Source: Deltaproteobacteria bacterium
GTDB lineage: Bacteria > Desulfobacterota > Desulfobacteria > Desulfobacterales > Desulfosalsimonadaceae
Reading direction: 5' to 3'
NCBI GenBank assembly: GCA_024280875.1
Contig: JAJRPH010000206.1
Coordinates: 1 to 8,146 of the forward strand
Length of the DNA: 8,146 nucleotides
This document shows positions 1 to 5,804 of the stretch, in pieces. The notes beneath the pieces were generated by a model that had not been told where the DNA came from, ran no database searches, and worked only from the letters and a program-made list of their open reading frames with translations. Each line of letters starts with the position of its first letter. The first letter of the stretch is position 1. Position numbers and translations under genes: made by a program.

Positions 1-700
1 AATCGTCATTGACGATAACCGCGCCGCAGGATTCAATCATGCTAAAGGCTTCCGGATCACACATGACATTGCCGAAAAGGTAAACCGGTATTCCGCCGGT
101 TTCGGGAGTATCCATATCCGGCGTATCCCTCAGCTGTTTTAATCGAGCGATGGTTTCATCAAAAGAAGTTGTAGATGCCTGGTTATATAAAGTCTGTAAT
201 GCGGATGTGCCCCCGATTAATTGGCCCTTGCGAAACCGGGACGCTATTTCAGTGAGCAGTTGCGCAATCTCATTGAATTTATCAATACTGTTGTTAATGG
301 CAGCCGGATCAATTTTCTTCCCGCGCCACTTGCCAAGGGTATCCGTGACACGAACCACTTTATTTTTGAAAAAGGAAATGGATAGATCATCAGCGGTTGC
401 CGGAAGATCCAGTAAAATGGTGTTGTTGTTTTTTCGGATCACATTCCATGCGTCCGCCATCCGGCGCATGGCATCGCAGCTGTTAATAAAAACAGCGCCT
501 TCAAGATCTGGCAAATCGTCGCTTAAGGCCCGGTCCAGGATACGTTTGATGGTGGGGCACAGGTTGTCATGGAGCAGGTGGCCGGATTGGTCCGGTACGT
601 CCCCCATGGGCAGGATGCGATACGGCGCGAAACCTGCCGCATCAATCAGCGGCAGCGGCGTATAGGCACAGGTAAAACCGATTTTCTGTTTTGTTTCCAT
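1..700 (-). CDS. 2-hydroxyacyl-CoA dehydratase / benzoyl-CoA reductase family subunit (HgdB/BcrB/C-like), 3' end outside window
   Basis: Reading the minus strand from the ATG at 700-698 gives 233 uninterrupted codons to the left edge, so the C-terminal part is missing; family members are roughly 380-430 residues. The N-terminus (KIGFTCAYTPLPLIDAAGF, residues 6-24) followed by RILPMG is typical of the HgdB family (COG1775), as are the cysteines at 11, 48 (DNLCPTIK), 75 (INSCD) and 225 (IESCGAVIVND). In this family some cysteines bind a [4Fe-4S] cluster used, together with an ATP-driven activator, to dehydrate 2-hydroxyacyl-CoA or reduce aromatic-CoA rings in the cytoplasm. An AAAGGA ribosome site lies about 8 bases upstream of the ATG. 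Which substrate it uses, and whether it is the alpha- or beta-type subunit, cannot be told; partner subunit and activator would lie further left. Divergent from the YkgJ-like gene. Confidence 0.85.
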   Translation of the reverse strand, partial: METKQKIGFTCAYTPLPLIDAAGFAPYRILPMGDVPDQSGHLLHDNLCPTIKRILDRALSDDLPDLEGAVFINSCDAMRRMADAWNVIRKNNNTILLDLPATADDLSISFFKNKVVRVTDTLGKWRGKKIDPAAINNSIDKFNEIAQLLTEIASRFRKGQLIGGTSALQTLYNQASTTSFDETIARLKQLRDTPDMDTPETGGIPVYLFGNVMCDPEAFSMIESCGAVIVNDD

Positions 701-757
701 TGGTTAAATCCTTTTTAAAGCAACCGTTGCCGGTATGTGGTTTTGGAAATTTTACAA

Positions 758-786
758 ATATTACCGGTATGAATGCACTTTGTCTA
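758..786 (-). promoter_or_regulatory. Candidate sigma-70 promoter for the HgdB-like gene
   Basis: On the minus strand TAGACA (786-781, 5/6 match to the -35 consensus) is followed after 17 bp by TAATAT (763-758, 4/6 match to the -10 consensus). The perfect 8-bp palindrome TACCGGTA (762-769) overlaps the -10 element, and CCGGTATG occurs at both 764-771 and 730-737, so a repressor or activator site is possible. Found by eye only; no start site is known. Confidence 0.4.
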
Positions 787-805
787 ATATAAATTTGATT
801 AAAAT

Positions 806-834
806 TTGATTTTAAGGATGTTCTTTAAAATAAT
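806..834 (+). promoter_or_regulatory. Candidate sigma-70 promoter for the YkgJ-like gene
   Basis: TTGATT (806-811), a 17-bp spacer and AATAAT (829-834, 5/6) form a plausible promoter that would start transcription about 35 bases before the ATG at 876. AATTTGATT occurs twice (792-800 and 803-811), 11 bp apart, the second copy covering the -35 element; this could be an operator or plain AT-rich sequence. Confidence 0.4.
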
Positions 835-875
835 ACATATTGAGTTAAGAGACTAAAACACATATATCCCTTCCC

Positions 876-1484
876 ATGAACGCATACCAGAAAGAACAGC
901 TTGAAGCCCTTCAGATGATCCGGCAGCATCTGGGCAAATTGCCGGATTCTGAAATCAAATCTTTAAAAGCTGAAATTGCGGATTACCTTGAATTCCGGTC
1001 AAAAGTGGCCGTTTTTCTGGAAAAATATTTTCAGGATATCTGCACGGGAAAATGTTATCACAGCCGGCTCAGCGCTTGCTGCTCCAAAGACGGGATTATC
1101 GCATTTTTTGCGGATGTGGCAATTAATGCATTGACCGTAGCAAAAGATGATTTGGACAGGCTGGAACAGGCCATACAAACCCCGGCAAATGATTTTAAAT
1201 GTATTTTTTTATCGGAATCAGGATGCCTCTGGCAGGTCAAGCCTATTGTCTGTGAAATGTTTCTTTGCGATGAGGCTGAGAACAGGGCATTTGAAGATGA
1301 TTCCGAAGCCCTGAAACAGTGGAAAGCATACAAGGAAATCAGGAAAAGCTACACCTGGCCGGACCAGCCCGTTTTATTTGAAATGCTGGAAAGTTATTTT
1401 ATTGAAAAAGGCTATAACTCCAGCCTGATGTATATTCACAACAGCCCGGGACTTTTGCGGATCAAGCGGAATCGGGAGGAATAA
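876..1484 (+). CDS. YkgJ-family zinc/iron-chelating cysteine-cluster protein
   Basis: A 202-residue soluble protein with eight cysteines in the arrangement of the YkgJ/CxxCxxCC family (Pfam PF03692 type): C56-x3-C60-x7-C68-C69, then C109-x7-C117 (FLSESGCLWQVKP), C126 and C131 (KPIVCEMFLC). The GCLW..KPxxCxxFxC half is the clearest family signature. Members are thought to bind zinc or an Fe-S cluster; the cellular role is mostly unknown. The first ~50 residues are a charged helical N-terminal extension, and about 70 residues follow the last cysteine, so it is longer than the bare domain. No signal peptide or membrane segment is seen. The ATG at 876 has no recognisable Shine-Dalgarno sequence (upstream bases are CCCTTCCC), and no better in-frame start is visible; the next ATG is codon 14. 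Monocistronic as far as visible. Confidence 0.75.
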   Translation: MNAYQKEQLEALQMIRQHLGKLPDSEIKSLKAEIADYLEFRSKVAVFLEKYFQDICTGKCYHSRLSACCSKDGIIAFFADVAINALTVAKDDLDRLEQAIQTPANDFKCIFLSESGCLWQVKPIVCEMFLCDEAENRAFEDDSEALKQWKAYKEIRKSYTWPDQPVLFEMLESYFIEKGYNSSLMYIHNSPGLLRIKRNREE

Positions 1485-1487
1485 AAA

Positions 1488-1509
1488 TGAACATCCAACA
1501 TTGAACATC
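1488..1509. repeat. Tandem heptamer repeat (GAACATC/CAACATT/GAACATC)
   Basis: Three consecutive 7-mers, GAACATC (1489-1495), CAACATT (1496-1502) and GAACATC (1503-1509), begin a few bases after the stop of the YkgJ-like gene. From memory, this kind of AACATC/AACATT heptamer string occurs as a dispersed intergenic repeat in Desulfobacterota and related genomes; that comparison is not verifiable here. The following bases (to about 1562, including TTTATAGTTTATAAA) show no gene. Confidence 0.5.
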
Positions 1510-1562
1510 AAATGATTAAATCGCTTCGCCAGTTTATAGTTTATAAAATCAGGCAGAATACC

Positions 1563-1703
1563 TTATTCGAACTCAAGGTTACGGCTTTGGACGAAAGCCA
1601 AAATTTTATCTGCTGCTCCGCCGTCAATGGCCATGGCGATTTTGTCGCCATATACCAGATAGCCCAGATTCTCCGCTGCATATCGGAATTGTTTAATATT
1701 CAT
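1563..1703 (-). pseudogene. N-terminal remnant of an MBL-fold metallohydrolase (hydroxyacylglutathione hydrolase-like)
   Basis: The ATG at 1703-1701 opens a 46-codon frame ending in TAA at 1565-1563. The product begins MNIKQFRYAAENLGYLVYG and continues with an AMAIDGG stretch (residues 24-29) and a helix ADKILAFVQS. This matches the opening of small MBL-fold hydrolases (glyoxalase II-like), in which a beta-strand pair leads to a conserved D-G-G before the metal-binding HxHxDH motif. Here the frame stops before any HxHxDH, and no such motif can be found downstream in any minus-strand frame up to the next gene, so only the N-terminus survives. A good ribosome site (AAGGA, 9 bases upstream) is retained. 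Repeat-like sequence starts close to the stop. Alternative: a genuine 46-residue peptide. Similarity is judged by eye. Confidence 0.55.
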
Positions 1704-1730
1704 TTTTTCTGTTCCTTGCAATCCTTTTTT

Positions 1731-1749
1731 ACCACAGAGGTCGCAGAGA
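1731..1749. repeat. CACAGAGG/CGCAGAGA short tandem repeat
   Basis: CACAGAGG (1733-1740) and CGCAGAGA (1742-1749) form two imperfect copies with 9-bp period, reading CTCTGCGACCTCTGTGG on the minus strand. Such CTCTGTG-rich strings are, from memory, a recurring intergenic element in many environmental Proteobacteria and Desulfobacterota genomes. Here it sits just upstream of the MBL-fold remnant. The rest of 1704-1820 is AT-rich and shows no gene. Confidence 0.4.
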
Positions 1750-1820
1750 AAAGACTTAATTTTAATATAGTTACCTCTATGGTTAATTATAATTTTTACT
1801 GTATAATTCGCATTGTTGTT

Positions 1821-2438
1821 TTACTGAAACGAATGGGCTACAAAAATTTTTGCCTGGGAGAGCGAGTCCGGATTTTTAACACAAAACCGATCGTCTTTGA
1901 GCAAGGCGGCCAGCAGATGCTCCTTTGAGAACATCAGGTAGCCTTTATCGGAAAACAGTTTAAACAAATGGTCAATGGAACAGGATTTATGGCCGGGTTT
2001 TAATATATTGTAACAGAAATCCACCGTTTCTCCGGACAGGTTCATTGTCTCCGGTTTGATCACCCAGTTGAAATCATCTTCATTTTTCCCGGATGCGACC
2101 AGCACCTCAAAAATAAAATACAGAACATCCGGATCTTCAGGCAGCTTTTTGTGAATCTCTTGAAGGGTTTCAATGGCTTTTTCATATTCGTAGTTAAAAA
2201 AATATGCCTGCGCCAGAGAGAAACGGGCAAAGTGGTCTTTGGGATATTTTTCCAGCTGTTCCAGGTGGAGGCTGATCAATGTTTCAAAATCCTCTTTTGC
2301 CCATAGTTCGTCTTCAATATCCAGCCATTCGTCATCCGCTTCAAAATCGGCGAAAAAATCGTCTTTAACCGGAATATGTCTTTGAATGCGTTCTTCGGGA
2401 AAAGGGATGATATTGTTTTTTCCAGATTTTTTTTTCAT
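1821..2438 (-). CDS. TPR-repeat protein of unknown function
   Basis: 205 residues, cytoplasmic (no signal peptide or membrane segment). Residues 69-102 form one clear tetratricopeptide unit with the consensus pattern LAxAYFxxxxYEKAIExL...P, preceded by a half-repeat at 48-68 (DFETLISLHLEQLEKYP) and followed by more helices. TPRs mediate protein-protein contacts. The N-terminus is basic (MKKKSGKNN), then a strongly acidic segment DFEADDEWLDIEDE (31-44). The C-terminal half (about 130-205) is not recognised. It is the last gene after the heptosyltransferase and the kinase, 63 bp behind the kinase, so it may be co-transcribed with them, but nothing in the protein itself points to LPS. The ribosome site is weak (AGGTG, 12 bases upstream). 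A run of nine A residues directly follows the ATG. Confidence 0.75.
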   Translation of the reverse strand: MKKKSGKNNIIPFPEERIQRHIPVKDDFFADFEADDEWLDIEDELWAKEDFETLISLHLEQLEKYPKDHFARFSLAQAYFFNYEYEKAIETLQEIHKKLPEDPDVLYFIFEVLVASGKNEDDFNWVIKPETMNLSGETVDFCYNILKPGHKSCSIDHLFKLFSDKGYLMFSKEHLLAALLKDDRFCVKNPDSLSQAKIFVAHSFQ

Positions 2439-2501
2439 TTTTTAAAAGAGCACCTGCGATAATTAATAAGGTTCAAGTTGTAAGATTCAGGCTGTTCCCG
2501 G

Positions 2502-3173
2502 TTACCTGATAATATTGTTGAGCACAGCCGGCAGTTTATGTTTTAAAACCGCGCGCTGCCATCTGCGGATATACTTTTCCTGTAGTTTATGCCGATTTTG
2601 CGGGGTCGTCCGGGCCTTGTCAAAATCGATGATAAACAGGTTGTTTTCATTGTCCACCAGGATATTGCCCGGGTGAAGGTCTACATGGTGGATTTGGTTT
2701 TCAACCAGGATGCCCAATTGCCGCGCCAGGTCCTGCATCACGATACTGGCCGAGTTCGGGTTTTGTCTGCTGAGTTCTACAAGCGTGCATGCATTTTGAA
2801 TTTCCCGGGTAACCAGCCAGGCATGGTAGAAGAATTTTCCCCGATACGCAAAGGCAATGGGTTTTGGTACACGAATCCCCAATCGATCAAGAAACAGCAG
2901 GAGTTCATATTCTGACTGGCATCTGTATTTTGAAAATTTTAGATAGGTATTGCGGTTAAAATTCCGGATCACACCGCCCCGGGTATAGTTTTTAACCACC
3001 ACCGGTCCAATGCCTTTGAGCCGGATAGTTGACACAGCCGCCCGGCCGCCCAAAACAGCTTCAGCTGTTTGCACGGGTTTTTCAAAGCATGAAACCAGCA
3101 GTTGTTTATGCTTTTTCGTCAGCTTTATCCCTGCGCCGATATGGTATGATTGATAGAATTTGATTTCTGCCAT
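2502..3173 (-). CDS. Kdo kinase (KdkA)-like / WaaP-InaA family lipopolysaccharide kinase
   Basis: 223 residues, close to the ~235-240 of known Kdo kinases. Protein kinase-like features appear in order: the VVVK lysine K61, a helix-C-type glutamate E88 in RCQSEYELLLFL, the VPKP hinge-side motif (102-105), the catalytic loop HVDLHPGN (163-170, with D165 and N170), and the metal-binding IIDFDKA (D183). DLHxxNIL with IDFDxx is characteristic of the Kdo/WaaP kinase family (PF06293), which transfers phosphate from ATP to Kdo or heptose of the inner core at the cytoplasmic face. All catalytic residues are present, so it should be active. The acceptor (Kdo O-4 as in KdkA, or a heptose) is not decided by the sequence. 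It lies 21 bp behind the heptosyltransferase, indicating one operon. The start is the ATG at 3173; its ribosome site AGGT is weak and 10 bases away. Confidence 0.85.
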   Translation of the reverse strand: MAEIKFYQSYHIGAGIKLTKKHKQLLVSCFEKPVQTAEAVLGGRAAVSTIRLKGIGPVVVKNYTRGGVIRNFNRNTYLKFSKYRCQSEYELLLFLDRLGIRVPKPIAFAYRGKFFYHAWLVTREIQNACTLVELSRQNPNSASIVMQDLARQLGILVENQIHHVDLHPGNILVDNENNLFIIDFDKARTTPQNRHKLQEKYIRRWQRAVLKHKLPAVLNNIIR

Positions 3174-3194
3174 TTTATTTTTAACCTGTCATTG

Positions 3195-4226
3195 TTATGC
3201 CGGATATTTTTCTAACCCCAGTTCAATTTTTTCAATCACCTCTTCGGCGGATATCCGCGCCATCCGGCCGGGCCTTGTTTTACGGGTGATGGGCATATTT
3301 TCTTCACCCTGATCATGGTACTTGTCAATCAGCAAATCATGATATTTCCGGTAAGGACCGCATCTTCTGGGATTGGAATACCCGTACAGACCGATGGTCG
3401 GAACATTTAAAGATACTGCCATGTGGAGCGGACCGGTATCCGGTGACACGATAAGCCGGGAGCCGGAAATCTGCATCATGGTGGTGCGGATCGGTTTTTC
3501 AAGGGCGATGACCGGTCCTTTTCGGCACAGCCGGCATATTTTTTTCGCGTTGTTTTTTTCCAGTTCACTGGGGCCGCCGATGAGCATGGGCTGCAGATCC
3601 AGTTCCCGGTCAACGTAATCAATTGTTTTCGCGTACTTTTCAAGGTCCCAGTCCTTGTCCCGGCTTGACGACGCGATCACAAAACCGATGATTGGTCGTT
3701 TCAGGCGGTCAAAAAAAGACTGCTGCCATTTTTTTTCTTCTTTAGTGAATTCAAAGTTCCACTCAACGGGATAATTTTTGATATCCAGATAATCCAGAAA
3801 TTCAAAAAATTGGTCCTGAACATGTCGCATGGGTGCGGGCGGAATCCGTTTGTTGGTCACCAGCCAGTGCAGTTCCTTGGATCGCTTGAAATCAAAGCCG
3901 AGTTTATTTTTTGATTTTATAAACAGGGTAATCAAGCTGACTTTGGCACTGACCTGGGGAAGAATAACCAGATCATAGGATTTTTCACGCAGATGCTTGA
4001 ACAGGTTTAACCATGCCCTGTAGTCTCCGTTCCGGTTAAATGGTATAAACTGATCAACGTTTTTCTGGTGTTTGACCATATCATAGGGAAGCGTCTGTAG
4101 CACCCAGGTTAAATGGGCGTCAGGATAGCCTTTGCGAAGACCGTTGACAAGCCCCAATGCATGGACCGTATCGCCGAGTGCGGAAGTCCGAATTAAACAG
4201 ATTTTTTTCGCTTCAATTCTGGGCAT
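3195..4226 (-). CDS. Glycosyltransferase family 9 (ADP-heptose:LPS heptosyltransferase)
   Basis: 343 residues from the ATG at 4226. It has the two-Rossmann-domain layout of GT9. The N-terminal CLIRTSALGDTVHALG (10-25) contains the SxLGD motif with D19, equivalent to the catalytic aspartate of WaaC. A linker follows, then ASSSRDKDWD (185-194) and the nucleotide-sugar site SPDTGPLHMA (261-270), followed by YGYSNPRRCGPY. The enzyme transfers L,D-heptose from ADP-heptose to Kdo or to the first heptose on the inner leaflet. WaaC/WaaF/WaaQ type cannot be separated by eye. The open frame continues 35 codons upstream to a GTG at 4331, but that extension is unlike the family, starts inside the -35 box of the opposite promoter, and lacks a ribosome site. 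The ATG at 4226 has AGAAG four bases upstream and begins right before the conserved strand. First gene of the minus-strand group. Confidence 0.9.
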   Translation of the reverse strand: MPRIEAKKICLIRTSALGDTVHALGLVNGLRKGYPDAHLTWVLQTLPYDMVKHQKNVDQFIPFNRNGDYRAWLNLFKHLREKSYDLVILPQVSAKVSLITLFIKSKNKLGFDFKRSKELHWLVTNKRIPPAPMRHVQDQFFEFLDYLDIKNYPVEWNFEFTKEEKKWQQSFFDRLKRPIIGFVIASSSRDKDWDLEKYAKTIDYVDRELDLQPMLIGGPSELEKNNAKKICRLCRKGPVIALEKPIRTTMMQISGSRLIVSPDTGPLHMAVSLNVPTIGLYGYSNPRRCGPYRKYHDLLIDKYHDQGEENMPITRKTRPGRMARISAEEVIEKIELGLEKYPA

Positions 4227-4324
4227 TTTTCTTCTTGTGTCCTGATAATTTTTTCTGTCTGATTGAAATAATTGCTCGGGTTTCAAGCTTTTATGTAAAA
4301 ATTGTATGTAAAAAGATATTTTGC

Positions 4325-4352
4325 TTGACACAAAATTGTGAATCTATATGAT
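4325..4352 (+). promoter_or_regulatory. Strong sigma-70 promoter for the DUF6165-GT2-TagB/F-like operon
   Basis: TTGACA (4325-4330, 6/6) is followed by a 16-bp spacer and TATGAT (4347-4352, 5/6). Expected start is near 4359, giving a leader of about 63 bases before the ATG at 4423. A small dyad, CACAA-AA-TTGTG (4329-4340), overlaps the end of the -35 box and the spacer and could be an operator. This is the best promoter in the window, and it also shows that the ATG at 4348, which lies within the -10 box, cannot be the translation start. Confidence 0.75.
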
Positions 4353-4407
4353 TTTTTCCAAAAAATCAATTCATTATCTGTTTCGATCCCGCAAAAATAA
4401 AATAAAA

Positions 4408-4415
4408 AAGGGAAG
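4408..4415 (+). promoter_or_regulatory. Ribosome binding site deciding the DUF6165 start
   Basis: AAGGGAAG ends seven bases before the ATG at 4423. The longer in-frame start at 4348 has no such site and overlaps the promoter -10 element, so translation is placed at 4423. Confidence 0.7.
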
Positions 4416-4422
4416 ATCATCT

Positions 4423-4800
4423 ATGAAGGTCGAGGTGTCCATTGGTGAACTGGTTGATAAAATATCCATATTGTCAATTAAGCTCAGGAAGATAAAAAAT
4501 CCGGAAAAGCTGAAAAATATTCAAAAAGAGTATGATATTCTGGTTAAATCAATGGCCGAAGAAGGCATTGACGTGACTTCCGACGAATTTACGCGGCTGG
4601 AGGAAATCAATCTGAAACTCTGGGACATCGAAGACCGTGTCCGGTTAAAGGAAGCCGCTTATGCCTTTGACGATGAGTTTATCGAACTGGCCCGCAGTGT
4701 CTACTTTATCAATGACGACCGGGCGGCAGTCAAGAAAGAGATTAATTTGAAATTCGGCTCCGACCTGGTGGAAGAAAAGGAGTATGTGGAATATAAATAG
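4423..4800 (+). CDS. DUF6165 family protein
   Basis: 125 residues, soluble, charged and mostly helical. It begins MKVEVSIGELVDKISILSIKL, has a central heptad-like charged segment (about 19-75), then LWDIEDRVR (66-74), and ends with FIELARSVYFINDDRAAVKKEIN and a conserved-looking SDLVEEKEYVEYK tail. The SIGELVDKI start, the WDIED motif, the ARSVY-N-D-RA-KK-IN block and the terminal LVEEK-Y agree with what I remember of DUF6165, a small uncharacterised family often found among glycosyltransferase and LPS genes. No enzymatic motif is visible. A helper or regulatory role in surface glycan synthesis would be inference from position. It is first in the rightward operon behind a strong promoter. The start is fixed by the ribosome site at 4408-4415. 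Confidence 0.8.
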   Translation: MKVEVSIGELVDKISILSIKLRKIKNPEKLKNIQKEYDILVKSMAEEGIDVTSDEFTRLEEINLKLWDIEDRVRLKEAAYAFDDEFIELARSVYFINDDRAAVKKEINLKFGSDLVEEKEYVEYK

Positions 4801-4801
4801 C

Positions 4802-4882
4802 CATGCATCGCAAGTTTTGAGGATCAATTTGCAAAAATGCATGCCGAGCAATGGCGAAAGCAGCGCAACACGGAAATTGATC
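4802..4882 (+). other. Two overlapping, mutually exclusive stem-loops in the DUF6165-GT2 gap
   Basis: Stem 1 pairs CATGCAT (4802-4808) with ATGCATG (4837-4843), a perfect 7 bp, and continues after a small internal loop with GCAA (4810-4813) to TTGC (4829-4832). Stem 2 pairs GATCAATTT (4822-4830) with AAATTGATC (4874-4882), a perfect 9 bp. The left arm of stem 2 lies in the loop and inner stem of stem 1, so the full structures cannot form together. No U-run follows either, so neither is a simple intrinsic terminator. It begins one base after the DUF6165 stop and ends 115 bases before the chosen GT2 start. Function unknown; an mRNA switch or a DNA-binding site is possible. Confidence 0.45.
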
Positions 4883-4997
4883 ATTCTGCGCTGATATTGT
4901 TAGTATTTATAGTTTAAGATCGGTCAAACATGAAAATTATTACAAATTGAACCAAAGCCCAATAAAAGAGCCTTACAAGCGTGCGATGGTGTCTGAA

Positions 4998-5804
4998 ATG
5001 AAAAAAGGATCGGATAAATCATATTCCCTTTCGGTTATTATTGTTGCCATGAATGAAGAAGACCGAATCACTTCCTGCCTGGAGTCCGTATTCTCTATCG
5101 CGGATGAGATAATCGTCCTGGACAGTGGCAGCACTGATCGTACAGTTGAAATAGCAAAGGCGTATTCGGATAAGGTTTTTGAAACAGACTGGCCCGGATA
5201 TGGTCCTCAAAAACAGCGGGCACTGGAAAAGGCGACCGCTGAATGGGTGTTGTCCATTGATGCAGATGAAGCGTTATCGCCGGAACTTTTTAGTGAAATC
5301 CATGAAGTGCTTTCCGCTTCACCGGAAGAGATTGGGTTCATGCTGCCATGGGCGGTTACGATTTTCGGGGAGACATTGAATCATGGAAGGAGTGCCCGGG
5401 CGCCATTGAGATTGTTCAAGCGTAAGGGGTCGCGCTTTACCAGTTCCCTGGTCCATGAAAAGATTCTGCTGCCCAAAGGTAAAATTAAAAAGTTGAATGG
5501 GCGGTTGTTGCATTTTACCCATCGTGATTTCGGGCATTATATGGAAAAAAACCGGCATTATGCGTGGCTGGGCGCACAAAAACGCTTTGCCTCTAGAAAA
5601 GCGGGATTTGGTCTGACCGGCGCAGCCCTAAGGGCGCTGTGGACTTTTATTCAAATCTATTTCATACGGCTGGGATTTTTAGATGGCAGGCTAGGGTTTC
5701 TTGTTGCAGTCATGTACAGCCAGGGAAGTTTTAATAAATATGCCGGATTATGGACATTGAGACATCAGGCATTGCTGAAGCGGAATGAGGAGGCATCGGA
5801 ATAA
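4998..5804 (+). CDS. Glycosyltransferase family 2, WaaE/KdtX-like LPS core glucosyltransferase
   Basis: 268 residues from the chosen ATG. A GT-A fold is evident: LSVIIVAMNEE (11-21), the first acidic motif VLDSGSTDRT (40-49), and the metal-binding DADEA (88-92). These are followed by RAPLRLF and VHEKI (152-156), which with the preceding GPQKQRAL (69-76) are typical of the WaaE/KdtX family that adds glucose to the inner-core heptose in Klebsiella and Serratia. The hydrophobic C-terminal region (about 214-253) may associate with the membrane. Sugar and linkage are not determined. The start is uncertain: the frame is open from a TTG at 4947, with ATGs at 4986 and 4998. I chose 4998 because GGTG lies six bases upstream and the family usually begins shortly before SVII. 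Its stop directly abuts the next gene. Confidence 0.85.
   Translation: MKKGSDKSYSLSVIIVAMNEEDRITSCLESVFSIADEIIVLDSGSTDRTVEIAKAYSDKVFETDWPGYGPQKQRALEKATAEWVLSIDADEALSPELFSEIHEVLSASPEEIGFMLPWAVTIFGETLNHGRSARAPLRLFKRKGSRFTSSLVHEKILLPKGKIKKLNGRLLHFTHRDFGHYMEKNRHYAWLGAQKRFASRKAGFGLTGAALRALWTFIQIYFIRLGFLDGRLGFLVAVMYSQGSFNKYAGLWTLRHQALLKRNEEASE

Noticed and set aside
150..665. 171-codon open frame on the plus strand
   Set aside because: Antisense to the HgdB-like gene, whose translation has clear family motifs; the plus-strand product has no recognisable features.
1591..1607. GGCTTT/AAAGCC hairpin as a terminator
   Set aside because: No U-run follows on the strand that would need it, and it lies in the coding part of the MBL-fold remnant.
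1786..1807. Perfect TATAAT matches on both strands
   Set aside because: No acceptable -35 element at 16-18 bp from any of them; the region is very AT-rich, so chance matches are expected.
1512..1928. 138-codon open frame on the plus strand
   Set aside because: It runs through repeat-like sequence, is antisense to the MBL-fold remnant and to the end of the TPR gene, has no ribosome site and resembles no family.
4227..4331. N-terminal 35-codon extension of the heptosyltransferase from a GTG
   Set aside because: Not family-like, no ribosome site, and overlaps the opposite-strand -35 element; the ATG at 4226 fits the conserved N-terminus.
4348..4422. N-terminal 25-codon extension of the DUF6165 gene
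   Set aside because: The ATG lies inside the -10 box of the promoter, while 4423 has a good ribosome site and the conserved family start.
4930..4950. Six-codon open frame (MKIITN) before the GT2 gene, possible leader peptide
   Set aside because: No ribosome site and no amino-acid bias suggestive of attenuation; it only overlaps the upstream TTG by chance as far as can be seen.
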